NCBI GenBank assembly: GCA_903870185.1
Contig: CAIQCE010000245.1
Span: 1 to 12,815 of the forward strand
DNA from: an uncultured Gammaproteobacteria bacterium
GTDB lineage: Bacteria > Pseudomonadota > Gammaproteobacteria > Coxiellales > Coxiellaceae
DNA length: 12,815 nt
Direction: 5' to 3'
Below, piece after piece: positions 1 to 5,735 of this stretch. Position 1 is the stretch's first letter. Every line of letters starts with the position of its first letter. The notes under the pieces were generated by a model. It was given only the letters and a program-made list of their open reading frames with translations, did no database searches and was not told where the DNA came from. Position numbers and translations under genes: made by a program.

Positions 1-313
1 ATACTTTCGGATCTGCCGTTGCTAAACAAATTGCACCTGATTCATCTGGAAACCCCACCAATAAAAATTGTGAAGTAAATCCTGCTATGTTTTTTTCGCC
101 TAAATTAACACAGCCGATGACTTGTCGGCCAACTAATGATTCGGAGGTGTAGTGAACTGTGACTTGGGCTGAGGTTTGTTTGACTCCAATTTCGGGTCCA
201 AAATCCACCCAAACTTTATAGGCAGGCTTTTTAGCTCTAGGAAATTCTTCAGCTTTAATTACAGTGCCGGATCGTAAATCGACTTTCTCAAATTCTTCGT
301 AGGAGATTTCCAT
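1..313 (-). CDS. csaA: CsaA-type tRNA-binding/chaperone protein, partial (3' end outside window)
   Basis: About 104 codons are present from the ATG at 311-313; the rest lies beyond the left edge. I translated it by hand because no stop is in the window. The start resembles Bacillus CsaA: residues 8-24 read like FEKxDxRxGTxxKAEEF, and GVKQTSAQVT (43-52) matches the CsaA GIKQSSAQIT segment. The family is a single tRNA-binding OB-fold of about 110 residues, so only a few residues should be missing. CsaA homodimers are described as chaperones linked to protein export, and the fold is shared with the tRNA-binding domains of MetRS and PheRS; the role in this organism is inferred. The ribosome binding site is weak (AAGG about 10 bases upstream). 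The gene is separated from its neighbour by a repeat-filled stretch and probably has its own promoter. Confidence 0.9.
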   Translation of the reverse strand, partial: MEISYEEFEKVDLRSGTVIKAEEFPRAKKPAYKVWVDFGPEIGVKQTSAQVTVHYTSESLVGRQVIGCVNLGEKNIAGFTSQFLLVGFPDESGAICLATADPKV

Positions 314-349
314 AGTAAGGGCCTTTTGGTTTTATTATATAGCGGAATG

Positions 350-378
350 ATTATATAGATGTGGGGTGGGCAAAGCAA
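350..378 (-). promoter_or_regulatory. putative csaA promoter with doubled TATAAT
   Basis: Read on the minus strand, CTATATAAT occurs twice, 16 bases apart (350-358 and 334-342), so there are two perfect TATAAT boxes before csaA. The upstream box (350-355) has TTGCTT (373-378) at a 17-base spacing; this -35 candidate lies in the loop of the palindromic repeat at 361-391. It matches TTGACA only in the first three bases, so this is a reasonable but unproven promoter. Confidence 0.35.
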
Positions 379-391
379 AGCGTGTCCACCA
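361..391 (+). repeat. palindromic repeat, family 1 variant (copy i)
   Basis: Arms GGTGGGCA (365-372) and TGTCCACC (383-390) pair over 8 positions with one G-T wobble, enclosing the loop AAGCAAAGCG. The loop is a variant of the AAGCGCAGCG core of the other copies, while the stem sequence differs. Confidence 0.75.
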
Positions 392-476
392 ATCGACATA
401 TTCTTTTTGCAAGGTTTATAAAAAGAAAAGAATGGGATTGTCAGGCCTGAAAAGCGCAGCCCGACCTAACCTATCA

Positions 477-506
477 ACTGGATCCCCGCCTGCGCGGGGA
501 CGACGG
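477..506 (+). repeat. hairpin repeat family 2, copy 1
   Basis: A 6-base-pair stem CCCCGC (484-489) / GCGGGG (494-499) with loop CTGC, flanked by CTGGAT and ACGACGG. The other copy is at 7300-7329. Similar CTGGAT...CGC...GCG...GACGG hairpins are, from memory, dispersed in many proteobacterial genomes. There is no T-tract, so I do not call a terminator. Confidence 0.7.
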
Positions 507-507
507 C

Positions 508-536
508 TTGGTGCCAAGCGATAGCGCGGCCCAACA
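508..536 (+). repeat. palindromic repeat family 1, copy g
   Basis: Outer arms TTGG (508-511) / CCAA (531-534), inner arms GCC (513-515) / GGC (528-530), core AAGCGATAGCGC with one extra base relative to the core in other copies. It is fused directly to hairpin repeat family 2. Confidence 0.65.
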
Positions 537-554
537 AAACAACATGATTCTTTA

Positions 555-1073
555 TCAATATCGAATAACAGTCACAGGTGTTTTAGTTTTAGTTTCTTCT
601 GCATCAGTTGCTGGTTTATCAGATGAAGCATTATGAATTTGAGCAGTTGGTTCTATTGTAGGAGCATCGGCAACTGTAGGATTTTTTCTTCCGAGGTTGA
701 ATCTATAGGTGGTAGAGGCTTCAAAAACAGCACCAGATGGAGAAATGCTATCTAAATCTTTTTCACAAAAAGCATGCATTAGTAGTATTGCAAATATAAA
801 AGCTGCAGCTATGGTGATGCATAATGAAGCAGCTAATAAGTTAGGAACACTTGAAAATGCAGCATGGAGTATGGGAGAGTTTGTTTCCATTAAACCCCAT
901 ACGATTGCAAAGCCAATAACGATGGCCGCAAATGCTAATGCAGCATAGAGTAGTTTTCGATTCACCTTATCCCTTAATTTATAGGGAACGAAATCGCCTG
1001 AATTATTTCCATAGGGTCCGAGTGGGTTGGGGTTGTTTATGCCGCCTGTACCAAAGGAGATTCGAAATGGCAT
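555..1073 (-). CDS. hypothetical two-helix membrane protein (tandem paralogue 1)
   Basis: A 172-residue protein that I do not recognise. It has a Gly/Asn/Pro-rich N-terminus (8-27), a short basic stretch (32-40), two hydrophobic helices (about 41-62 and 79-102) joined by a short loop with SP and AAFS.VP (66-77), and a polar Thr/Ala/Asp/Lys-rich tail (about 104-172) of low complexity. There is no signal peptide or enzyme motif. The hairpin is clearly related to the next gene at 1148-1645: shared positions include FAI.WGL, SP, AAFS.VP, ITI, LLxHA and P.GA. The ATG at 1071-1073 is preceded by AGGAA with a 7-base gap, supporting the start. A 74-base gap with a repeat separates it from the paralogue, so the two may be co-transcribed. 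A bilobed hydrophobic hairpin with soluble tails recalls bacterial proteins inserted into host membranes, but it could equally be an ordinary inner-membrane protein. Confidence 0.75.
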   Translation of the reverse strand: MPFRISFGTGGINNPNPLGPYGNNSGDFVPYKLRDKVNRKLLYAALAFAAIVIGFAIVWGLMETNSPILHAAFSSVPNLLAASLCITIAAAFIFAILLMHAFCEKDLDSISPSGAVFEASTTYRFNLGRKNPTVADAPTIEPTAQIHNASSDKPATDAEETKTKTPVTVIRY

Positions 1074-1097
1074 GGTGTATTTCCTGTGCTATCTTTT

Positions 1098-1131
1098 GTA
1101 GGTTGGTGTCAAGCAAAGCGCAGTCCAACAA
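1098..1131 (+). repeat. palindromic repeat family 1, copy a
   Basis: Outer arms GTTGG (1102-1106) / CCAAC (1125-1129) around the core AAGCAAAGCGC. It is followed on the plus strand by T6 (1133-1138). It lies between the two paralogous membrane-protein genes, in the opposite orientation to them. Confidence 0.75.
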
Positions 1132-1147
1132 TTTTTTATCATTTGAA

Positions 1148-1645
1148 TTAAGCTGATTTTCCAGTAGGCACTTGTGCAGAGCTAGCGGCATGAGCCTCTA
1201 CCAATGGAGCAGCTTCAGCATCAACATGTTCTCTAACCACCACGGTAGCAGCAGGTCCGGCCGTTGGTCCACTACCAGCAGGACTTCGTGCATGTTGAGT
1301 TCTTGGGTTTTGAGTAGGAGTTGTTGCTCCTAAGGGATCATAGGTTGAGGTCCCATCTTCAAGTAGGGCATGAAGCAGAAAGAGTGTTGTTAAACTGACA
1401 GCTATTATGGTGATAAACATCGCCGCTATTTCGAGGCCAGGAACCACTGAAAAAGCGGCTTTTATGGCGGGAGATCCAAGACTTTTTAGCCCCCATATAA
1501 TGGCAAAGATTATCGCGATAGTGGCTAAACCTCCGGCAATCGCTAGTGCACCGAGAAGTGGCTTAGCTCTTCGTCTAAGGGGTTCAGTGCGCCCTCGGAC
1601 TAAGAGGCCGCCTAATCCAAATTGCCCAAATCTGTGTTCATACAT
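1148..1645 (-). CDS. hypothetical two-helix membrane protein (tandem paralogue 2)
   Basis: A 165-residue protein of unknown function. It has a short Gly-rich and Arg-rich N-terminus (RGR at 17-19, RRR at 24-26), hydrophobic helices at about 30-53 and 71-94 joined by a short SP...AAFS.VP loop, and an Ala/Pro/Thr-rich low-complexity tail to the end. The basic residues before helix 1 suggest both termini are cytoplasmic. The hairpin aligns without gaps to the neighbour at 555-1073, whereas the tails do not align, which points to an old duplication with free drift of the tail. I chose the ATG at 1643-1645 because AGGAG (1654-1658) lies 8 bases upstream; an in-frame TTG two codons earlier (1649-1651) is only 3 bases from that site. 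It is divergent from rlmB, with a likely promoter in between. Confidence 0.75.
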   Translation of the reverse strand: MYEHRFGQFGLGGLLVRGRTEPLRRRAKPLLGALAIAGGLATIAIIFAIIWGLKSLGSPAIKAAFSVVPGLEIAAMFITIIAVSLTTLFLLHALLEDGTSTYDPLGATTPTQNPRTQHARSPAGSGPTAGPAATVVVREHVDAEAAPLVEAHAASSAQVPTGKSA

Positions 1646-1688
1646 GGTCAATGCTCCTCTGATTTTTGCCAGTTTAAGTTCTTTCGGC

Positions 1689-1717
1689 AGTATAGCCTGA
1701 TTTTTATGAAATTACAG
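1689..1717 (-). promoter_or_regulatory. putative promoter for the tandem membrane-protein genes
   Basis: On the minus strand a TATACT -10 box (1689-1694) stands 17 bases from CTGTAA (1712-1717, 3 of 6 matches to TTGACA), and 43 bases before the ATG at 1645. The -10 is good and the -35 poor. No comparably good plus-strand promoter for rlmB was found in 1652-1777. Confidence 0.35.
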
Positions 1718-1777
1718 TCTTCTCTAAAGACATCCGAGCAGGATGTTTAGACTGAAAATATCTGGTAGGATGCCGGC

Positions 1778-2509
1778 ATGAAACATTTAATTTATGGAAT
1801 ACATGCAGTTCAAGCATTAATTGAGACTCACCCAGAGTTAATCAAGGCTGTTTATTGCCAAGAAAGTCGGCAGGATCAGCGATTACAGAAATTGTTGAAT
1901 ATGGCGGATGTGCAGGGAATCAAGCTGCTATTAAGCACTCGCCCTGAGCTAGATCAATTGGCTGAGTCATTGCAGCATCAGGGTATTGTTGCTGAGTGTC
2001 ACAATTTACCGAGCTATGGGGAAGGGGACTTAGCCCCGCTACTGGCAGGGGATCATCCAAAACTATTATTAGTGTTGGATGGGGTTCAAGACCCTCATAA
2101 TTTAGGTGCTTGTTTGCGCAGTGCGAATGCTTTAGGAGCTAGTTTAGTCATTGCCCCTAAAGATAATTCAGTCGGTATGACGCCGGTGGTTCGCAAGGTG
2201 TCTTGTGGAGCTTCTGAGGCGACACCTTTTGTTCAGGTCACGAATTTAGCTAGAGTCCTTCGCTCTCTAAAAGAGCAGGGTTTTTGGTTGGTTGGGACTT
2301 CAGCAGAGGCGACATTGAATCTAGGCGATGCTGATCTTAAAGGTAATATCGTGTTGGTGATGGGTGGGGAAGGGAATGGTCTTCGCCGATTAACAGAAGA
2401 GCTTTGTGATTTCTTAGTTAAAATCCCGATGCAGGGCACAGTCAGTAGCTTAAATGTCTCTGTCGCGACTGCAATTGCCTTATACGAAGCGCAAAGACAG
2501 AGAAGTTAG
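1778..2509 (+). CDS. rlmB: 23S rRNA (guanosine-2'-O)-methyltransferase RlmB
   Basis: A 243-residue SpoU-class (SPOUT) methyltransferase that uses S-adenosylmethionine to methylate the ribose of G2251 in the peptidyl-transferase P loop of 23S rRNA. The N-terminal substrate-binding domain begins IYGIHAV (5-11). The three SpoU motifs are present: LDGVQDPHNLGACLRSA (100-116), MGGEGNGLRR (195-204) and IPMQGTVSSLNVSVA (216-230). The family's invariant residues N108, R114, E198, S224 and N226 are all intact and fall at the same numbers as in E. coli RlmB. AGGA 7 bases before the ATG supports the start. Its stop is only 2 bases from the stop of the converging folE, so the two transcripts must overlap at their 3' ends. 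There is no sign of rnr (RNase R), its common partner in enterics. Confidence 0.96.
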   Translation: MKHLIYGIHAVQALIETHPELIKAVYCQESRQDQRLQKLLNMADVQGIKLLLSTRPELDQLAESLQHQGIVAECHNLPSYGEGDLAPLLAGDHPKLLLVLDGVQDPHNLGACLRSANALGASLVIAPKDNSVGMTPVVRKVSCGASEATPFVQVTNLARVLRSLKEQGFWLVGTSAEATLNLGDADLKGNIVLVMGGEGNGLRRLTEELCDFLVKIPMQGTVSSLNVSVATAIALYEAQRQRS

Positions 2510-2511
2510 TT

Positions 2512-3075
2512 CTACTTCACCAAGCTTAAAAACTCAGCCCGTGTCTTTTCTGAATCTCTAAACGCTCCTAGCATCATTGAAGTCGTCATTTTAGAATTCT
2601 GTTTTTGTACCCCGCGCATCATCATACAAAGATGCTGAGCCTCTATAATTACACCGACCCCTCTTGCAGAAGTGACAGAGGCGATGCAATCAGCGATCTG
2701 TTTGGTGAGTTGCTCCTGAATTTGAAAGCGTCGAGCATAAAAATCCACAATACGAGCTAGTTTTGAAAGCCCCAAGACTTTTCCATTTGGCAGATAGGCA
2801 ACATGACATTTGCCGATAAAGGGTAATAAATGGTGTTCACAGATGGAATAAAGCTCGATGTCTTTGACGATTACCATTTCATCCATCGTGGATTCAAATA
2901 GGGCACCATTGATAATGCTATCTAAATCTTGATGATAGCCTCGAGTCATGAATTCCAAGGCTTGGCGCGCACGCTTAGGGGTATCAGCCATACCTTGGCG
3001 CCTAGGGTCATCTCCCATCGTTTCGATAATTTCACTGAAGTATTGTTCAATTGTAGAATGATCTAATTTAGACAT
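2512..3075 (-). CDS. folE: GTP cyclohydrolase I (type IA)
   Basis: A 187-residue enzyme converting GTP to 7,8-dihydroneopterin triphosphate, the entry step to tetrahydrofolate (and to queuosine precursors). The zinc ligands expected for type IA are present: C79 and H82 in SICEHHLLPF (77-86) and C150 in QHLCMMMRG (147-155). Other family landmarks are DTPKRA (31-36), GLSKLAR (102-108) and RFQIQEQLT (116-124). The length is typical of compact FolE proteins, with the short N-terminus giving about 35 residues less than E. coli. It starts 3 bases after the stop of the HIT gene, and AGGG within that gene's last codons acts as its ribosome binding site, so the pair is co-transcribed. Its partner in folate synthesis, folC, is 9 kb away in this window. 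Confidence 0.96.
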   Translation of the reverse strand: MSKLDHSTIEQYFSEIIETMGDDPRRQGMADTPKRARQALEFMTRGYHQDLDSIINGALFESTMDEMVIVKDIELYSICEHHLLPFIGKCHVAYLPNGKVLGLSKLARIVDFYARRFQIQEQLTKQIADCIASVTSARGVGVIIEAQHLCMMMRGVQKQNSKMTTSMMLGAFRDSEKTRAEFLSLVK

Positions 3076-3078
3076 GAT

Positions 3079-3420
3079 TTACCCTGGAGGCCAGTGCATC
3101 TGTCGACCACCGAGCAGATGCAAATGAATGTGATAGACGCTTTGTCCGCCGTGTGAATTGCAGTTTAAAACCACTCGATAACCTTCTTCATCAATTCCTA
3201 ATTCTTTGGCAATTTGGCTTGCGCTAAAAACCATTTCACCGACCAATAAGGCGTGATCTTTTTCAAGAGCGTTCAAAGTGCTGATATGGGCTTTAGGGAT
3301 CAGCAAGATATGGGTAGGTGCTTGAGGATTATTGTCGTGGAAGCCGACTATCTTGGGATCCTCATAAACTAACCGGGTAGGAATCTCGCCTTGGGCTATT
3401 TTGCAAAAAATACAATCCAT
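3079..3420 (-). CDS. HIT-family (HinT-like) nucleotide hydrolase
   Basis: A 113-residue cytosolic histidine-triad protein of the HINT branch, a homodimeric hydrolase of purine nucleoside phosphoramidates and adenylated lysine/aminoacyl-AMP. The hallmark HxHxHxx motif is H97-I-H99-L-H101-L-L within QSVYHIHLHLLGGR (93-106); catalytic nucleophile H99 is intact. The start CIFCKIxxGEIP (3-14) is typical, with a CxxC pair found in many members. PTHILLIPKAH (35-45) is the usual first strand-turn. It is the first gene of a two-gene unit with folE, 3 bases apart. The Shine-Dalgarno is weak (AAGAG about 8 bases upstream). The physiological substrate cannot be read from sequence. Confidence 0.93.
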   Translation of the reverse strand: MDCIFCKIAQGEIPTRLVYEDPKIVGFHDNNPQAPTHILLIPKAHISTLNALEKDHALLVGEMVFSASQIAKELGIDEEGYRVVLNCNSHGGQSVYHIHLHLLGGRQMHWPPG

Positions 3421-3448
3421 CTGGATGCTCTTAACTTGTTGATGAAAA

Positions 3449-3505
3449 AGTACCCTATGGTAGCAGGGTTGTTGTATAATCTCTACGGTCGCGGTTTAGG
3501 GTACT
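3449..3505 (+). promoter_or_regulatory. promoter with TATAAT inside a 9-base inverted repeat
   Basis: AGTACCCTA (3449-3457) and TAGGGTACT (3497-3505) are perfect inverse complements separated by 39 bases. A perfect TATAAT (3475-3480) sits at the centre, 59 bases before the ATG at 3540. The -35 region (around 3452-3457) does not resemble TTGACA, which fits a regulated promoter. The arrangement suggests an operator with two half-sites controlling the thyroglobulin-type gene and the genes behind it, or the divergent HIT-folE pair; the regulator is unknown. Confidence 0.45.
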
Positions 3506-3539
3506 CTTTAGGTTTTTAAGAATCAATAAGGACAGTTAA

Positions 3540-4079
3540 ATGAGCAAATTCATGAAGATATTGATGGTTGTGATGATGGTAATGGGCCTTGGTTATATGG
3601 TGAAATATAGCTTTACGACCCGAGAGCTGACTCCTTGTGTATTGGCGCAAAAGGCTTCGATAGAGCAAAATACCCTGGCTGCTTACCCTCAATGTAATTT
3701 TGCTGGAGCTTATTTTCCGCAGCAATGTAGTCCTATGGACCGGTCTTGCTGGTGCGTGGATTTATTGGGACATAAAATTAATGGAACCGATTCTCCTGCA
3801 GGAACTGAGCCAGATGATTGTTTAATGAACAACATTCAAAAATCTTTTGCACATTGGCAAATGCCGATGTCTTCTCAGGTATCTTCTGCTGCCCCCGCAG
3901 CATCGGCTCCAATTGACACTACGGCTAATACAGAGACTTTGCCAGGATCTACTTCAGAACCTCAGGCACAGATTCAGGCGACATCCGATACAGAGACTTT
4001 GCCAGGATCTACTTCAGATCCACAAGTACAGGTTCAGGCTACTTCCAATACTCAGACTTTGCCGGGATCAACTCAGTGA
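3540..4079 (+). CDS. membrane-anchored thyroglobulin type-1 domain protein
   Basis: A 179-residue protein. Residues 4-21 form a Met-rich hydrophobic segment (signal anchor or signal peptide; no clear AxA cleavage site). Residues 33-94 match a thyroglobulin type-1 domain: exactly six cysteines (C33, C52, C63, C70, C72, C94), with GAYFPQQC (56-63), the hallmark C70-W-C-V-D followed by G77, then G82-T and a final Cys. The expected disulfides 1-2, 3-4 and 5-6 require an oxidising compartment, so the domain should be periplasmic or extracellular. The rest (about 111-179) is a Thr/Ser/Pro/Gln-rich linker with a 20-residue repeat TETLPGSTS-x-PQ-x-Q-x-QATS, 2.5 copies. In animals such domains can inhibit papain-like cysteine proteases (thyropins); that role here is a guess. 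AAGGA 7 bases upstream supports the start. It overlaps holD by 4 bases and is probably the first gene of the operon. Confidence 0.85.
   Translation: MSKFMKILMVVMMVMGLGYMVKYSFTTRELTPCVLAQKASIEQNTLAAYPQCNFAGAYFPQQCSPMDRSCWCVDLLGHKINGTDSPAGTEPDDCLMNNIQKSFAHWQMPMSSQVSSAAPAASAPIDTTANTETLPGSTSEPQAQIQATSDTETLPGSTSDPQVQVQATSNTQTLPGSTQ
3927..4079 (+). repeat. 60-base in-frame tandem repeat in the thyroglobulin-type gene
   Basis: Two full 60-base units (3927-3986, 3987-4046) and a partial third (4047-4079) encode residues 130-179. Units 1 and 2 differ at 8 of 60 positions and share a 31-base identical run near the start, so the expansion is fairly recent or is being homogenised. Copy number could change by slippage without altering the frame. 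Confidence 0.9.
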
Positions 4080-4498
4080 TTCAGGAGTATTCACAGCCTG
4101 ATTATTTACAAGCCATGGGGATTCAAGGGTGGCGGCTTCGTACCTCGGAAGCATTAAATGAGAATATTTTTTGGGGTTATTCCATTTTAAATCAGGAAGG
4201 AAGACCTAGGCTTTGGTTAATAGCAGAAATTATTTCTTCTGAGGAACAGGCTTTGTTTTCTGCGATTGTGAAGGCATTGTCTCCTGATTCATTACCGGCC
4301 GTGGAATTGGCAACACTGCCAAAAGCAGATGGAAATTGTACGCTAGTTATTCTAGGTAATCACTTAGCAGCTCGATTAAAGTCTTTAGCTGATTCGAATG
4401 GTTTTCAAGGCGTAATTATTGGCGGTTCTTTGGAAGAATTGCTTAAGCAACCCTCACTCAAGGCAGAACTTTGGAAACAACTCAAACCCCTAAAATAA
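4076..4498 (+). CDS. holD: DNA polymerase III psi subunit
   Basis: A 140-residue protein best read as HolD, which links the clamp loader to the chi subunit and single-strand binding protein. The N-terminal chi-binding segment YLQAMGIQGWRLRTSEAL (10-27) resembles E. coli HolD LQQLGITQWSLRRPGAL, and the C-terminal LKAELWKQL (128-136) resembles its ARAALWQQI. The middle is poorly conserved, as is usual for this fast-evolving subunit. Being followed directly by rimI is the classic gammaproteobacterial holD-rimI order, which strengthens the call. The start is a GTG at 4076-4078 overlapping the upstream TGA (GTGA); the only Shine-Dalgarno candidate is GGGA 10 bases away, so translation probably depends on coupling. 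A later ATG at residue 14 would cut into the conserved segment and is unlikely. Confidence 0.85.
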   Translation: MIQEYSQPDYLQAMGIQGWRLRTSEALNENIFWGYSILNQEGRPRLWLIAEIISSEEQALFSAIVKALSPDSLPAVELATLPKADGNCTLVILGNHLAARLKSLADSNGFQGVIIGGSLEELLKQPSLKAELWKQLKPLK

Positions 4499-4956
4499 AT
4501 TCTATTTATTTAATTCGCCCAATGGGTATTGAAGAAATTGAGACTGTTACCGCTATTGCTAAAGAGGGGCATTATTCAGATTGGGATTCCTCTCTTTTTA
4601 AAAGTTGTTTTAAAGAGCCTTATCGAAATTGGGTCATGATCGAAGGGTCTTTGATTGTTGGCTTTATCATTTTTTGGCTGAAACCTGACGAAGTTGAAAT
4701 TTTAAATTTAGGTATTTTACGATCTCATCAGCGAAAAGGATTGGCTGTTCGCTTATTAAAAACCTGTCTCCAGCATTCAGAAGTATTAGAACGAAAAAAA
4801 ATATTCTTGGAGGTTGATGCTGGAAATTCGGCAGCAATAGCTTTATATGGCGGACAAGGTTTTGAAGTGGTGGGTTTGAGAAAAAATTATTATGAACGAG
4901 CAGGGCATCGAACAGATGCAGTTATTATGCGTTATTCATTAGAAGGACGAAATTAG
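4471..4956 (+). CDS. rimI: RimI-type N-alpha-acetyltransferase (GNAT family)
   Basis: A 161-residue GNAT acetyltransferase. In E. coli RimI acetylates the N-terminal alanine of ribosomal protein S18; homologues act on other proteins too. The acetyl-CoA-binding motif is NLGILRSHQRKGLAVRLL (79-96, with R/Q-x-x-G-x-A at 87-92). The RimI signature EVDAGNSAAIALY (114-126) and RKNYY (137-141) contain the expected catalytic glutamate (E114) and C-terminal tyrosine. The TTG start at 4471 lies 28 bases inside holD and has AAGG 7 bases upstream. The first ATG (residue 18, 4522) would remove the IRPM strand that aligns with the start of E. coli RimI, so TTG is preferred. It ends one base into the next gene. 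Confidence 0.92.
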   Translation: METTQTPKINSIYLIRPMGIEEIETVTAIAKEGHYSDWDSSLFKSCFKEPYRNWVMIEGSLIVGFIIFWLKPDEVEILNLGILRSHQRKGLAVRLLKTCLQHSEVLERKKIFLEVDAGNSAAIALYGGQGFEVVGLRKNYYERAGHRTDAVIMRYSLEGRN

Positions 4957-5735
4957 TGTTGTTTTTAATTCTCTATATCATTATGGGTGTTTTTGCTGGC
5001 TTAGTTTCGGGATTACTGGGGATTGGGGGTGGTGTGATTGTAGTGCCCAGCCTTTTAGTTTTCTTTAAATTTCAGTCCTTGGGGCCAGCAGAGGCCATGC
5101 AGGCAGCCATTGCCACTTCTTTGGCAATGATGATGTTGACGAGTTTGAGTTCAGCTTTTACACATCATTATCATGGACATCTAAAATTAAATATTTTTTT
5201 TCGGACGCTTCCTACTTTAATCCTGGGTGTAATTTTAGGTGTGTTAATCGCGCAACATCTTTCTTATGAAATTTTGATGAAATTTTTTATTGTATTGATC
5301 ATCGTAATGGCTTTTAGACTTTGGTTTCCGACTAAGCAGAGTCATCGATCAGCCCCTCCTCTCTATCAACAAAAAATAGTTTATACTGGCATTGGAATTT
5401 TAGCCGGTTCCTTGGGGATTGGTGGAGGGGTTTTGACTTTCCCTTATTTATTACGTTGCCAATTAACAGCCTCTGAGGCGGTGGCTTTAAGTGCTTTGAC
5501 AAGTTTTGCAGCCGCTGTAATAGGAACTTTAAGCTGGAATATTCTAGGTGTGCTGGGTCTTTCGCATTCCTTGGGTTCTGTTCATTGGGATATTGTCTGG
5601 ATTGCAGGCCCAGTTGGAATTATAACGGCATTTTTTGGAGCTAGACTTTCTAAGCAGGTGCCTTTGGTTGGGCTTAAGCGTGGATTTGCGTTATTGTTGA
5701 TCGCTATGGCTTTGCAAAAAATCTTATGGAATTAA
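4956..5735 (+). CDS. TauE/SafE (DUF81) family membrane transporter
   Basis: A 259-residue integral inner-membrane protein with about eight hydrophobic segments. The family's internal duplication is plain: GLVSGLLGIGGGVIVVPSLL (15-34) and GILAGSLGIGGGVLTFPYLL (147-166), each with the GIGGG-V...P pattern. Family members export sulfite, sulfoacetate or other organosulfur anions, but substrate cannot be assigned here and no sulfur gene is nearby. The GTG start at 4956-4958 overlaps the rimI stop by one base (TAGTG), with AAGGA 8 bases before it. The last 10 bases overlap the longest reading of the next gene. Position inside a holD-rimI operon suggests co-transcription rather than shared function. 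Confidence 0.9.
   Translation: MLFLILYIIMGVFAGLVSGLLGIGGGVIVVPSLLVFFKFQSLGPAEAMQAAIATSLAMMMLTSLSSAFTHHYHGHLKLNIFFRTLPTLILGVILGVLIAQHLSYEILMKFFIVLIIVMAFRLWFPTKQSHRSAPPLYQQKIVYTGIGILAGSLGIGGGVLTFPYLLRCQLTASEAVALSALTSFAAAVIGTLSWNILGVLGLSHSLGSVHWDIVWIAGPVGIITAFFGARLSKQVPLVGLKRGFALLLIAMALQKILWN

Larger units (their letters stand above)
441..540 (+). repeat. composite repeat block A
   Basis: A mosaic of short elements: palindrome TCAGGCCTGA (441-450); right half of a family 1 repeat (451-470, AAGCGCAGC...CCTAAC); hairpin repeat family 2 (477-506); near-palindrome GCTTGGTGCCAAGC (506-519); and a family 1 copy sharing that palindrome (508-536). Block B at 7286-7343 has the same order of elements but lacks the half repeat at 451-470. 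This block fills most of the 241-base gap between the two-helix protein gene and csaA; no gene is seen in that gap. Confidence 0.75.

Noticed and set aside
484..499. Intrinsic terminator from the CCCCGC/GCGGGG hairpin (also 7307-7322)
   Set aside because: Neither strand has a T-run after the stem, so it is listed as a repeat only.
361..536. CRISPR or insertion sequence in the repeat-rich gap
   Set aside because: Element spacing is irregular, elements are of different types, and there is no transposase, cas gene or paired terminal inverted repeat.
709..1156. Open plus-strand frames (709-948 and 932-1156) opposite the first two-helix protein gene
   Set aside because: They lie antisense to a better gene with a good ribosome binding site, have no recognisable domain, and the second runs through a palindromic repeat.
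1407..1700. Plus-strand frame of 97 codons opposite the second two-helix protein gene
   Set aside because: Antisense shadow: the minus-strand frame has AGGAG at the right distance and a paralogue next door, and this frame has neither.
3927..4079. CRISPR-like tandem repeat
   Set aside because: The units are directly adjacent without spacers and lie in frame inside a coding sequence.
3847..4101. Plus-strand frame of 84 codons with an RLCQDLL-type periodicity
   Set aside because: The periodicity is the 60-base repeat of the thyroglobulin-type gene read in another frame.
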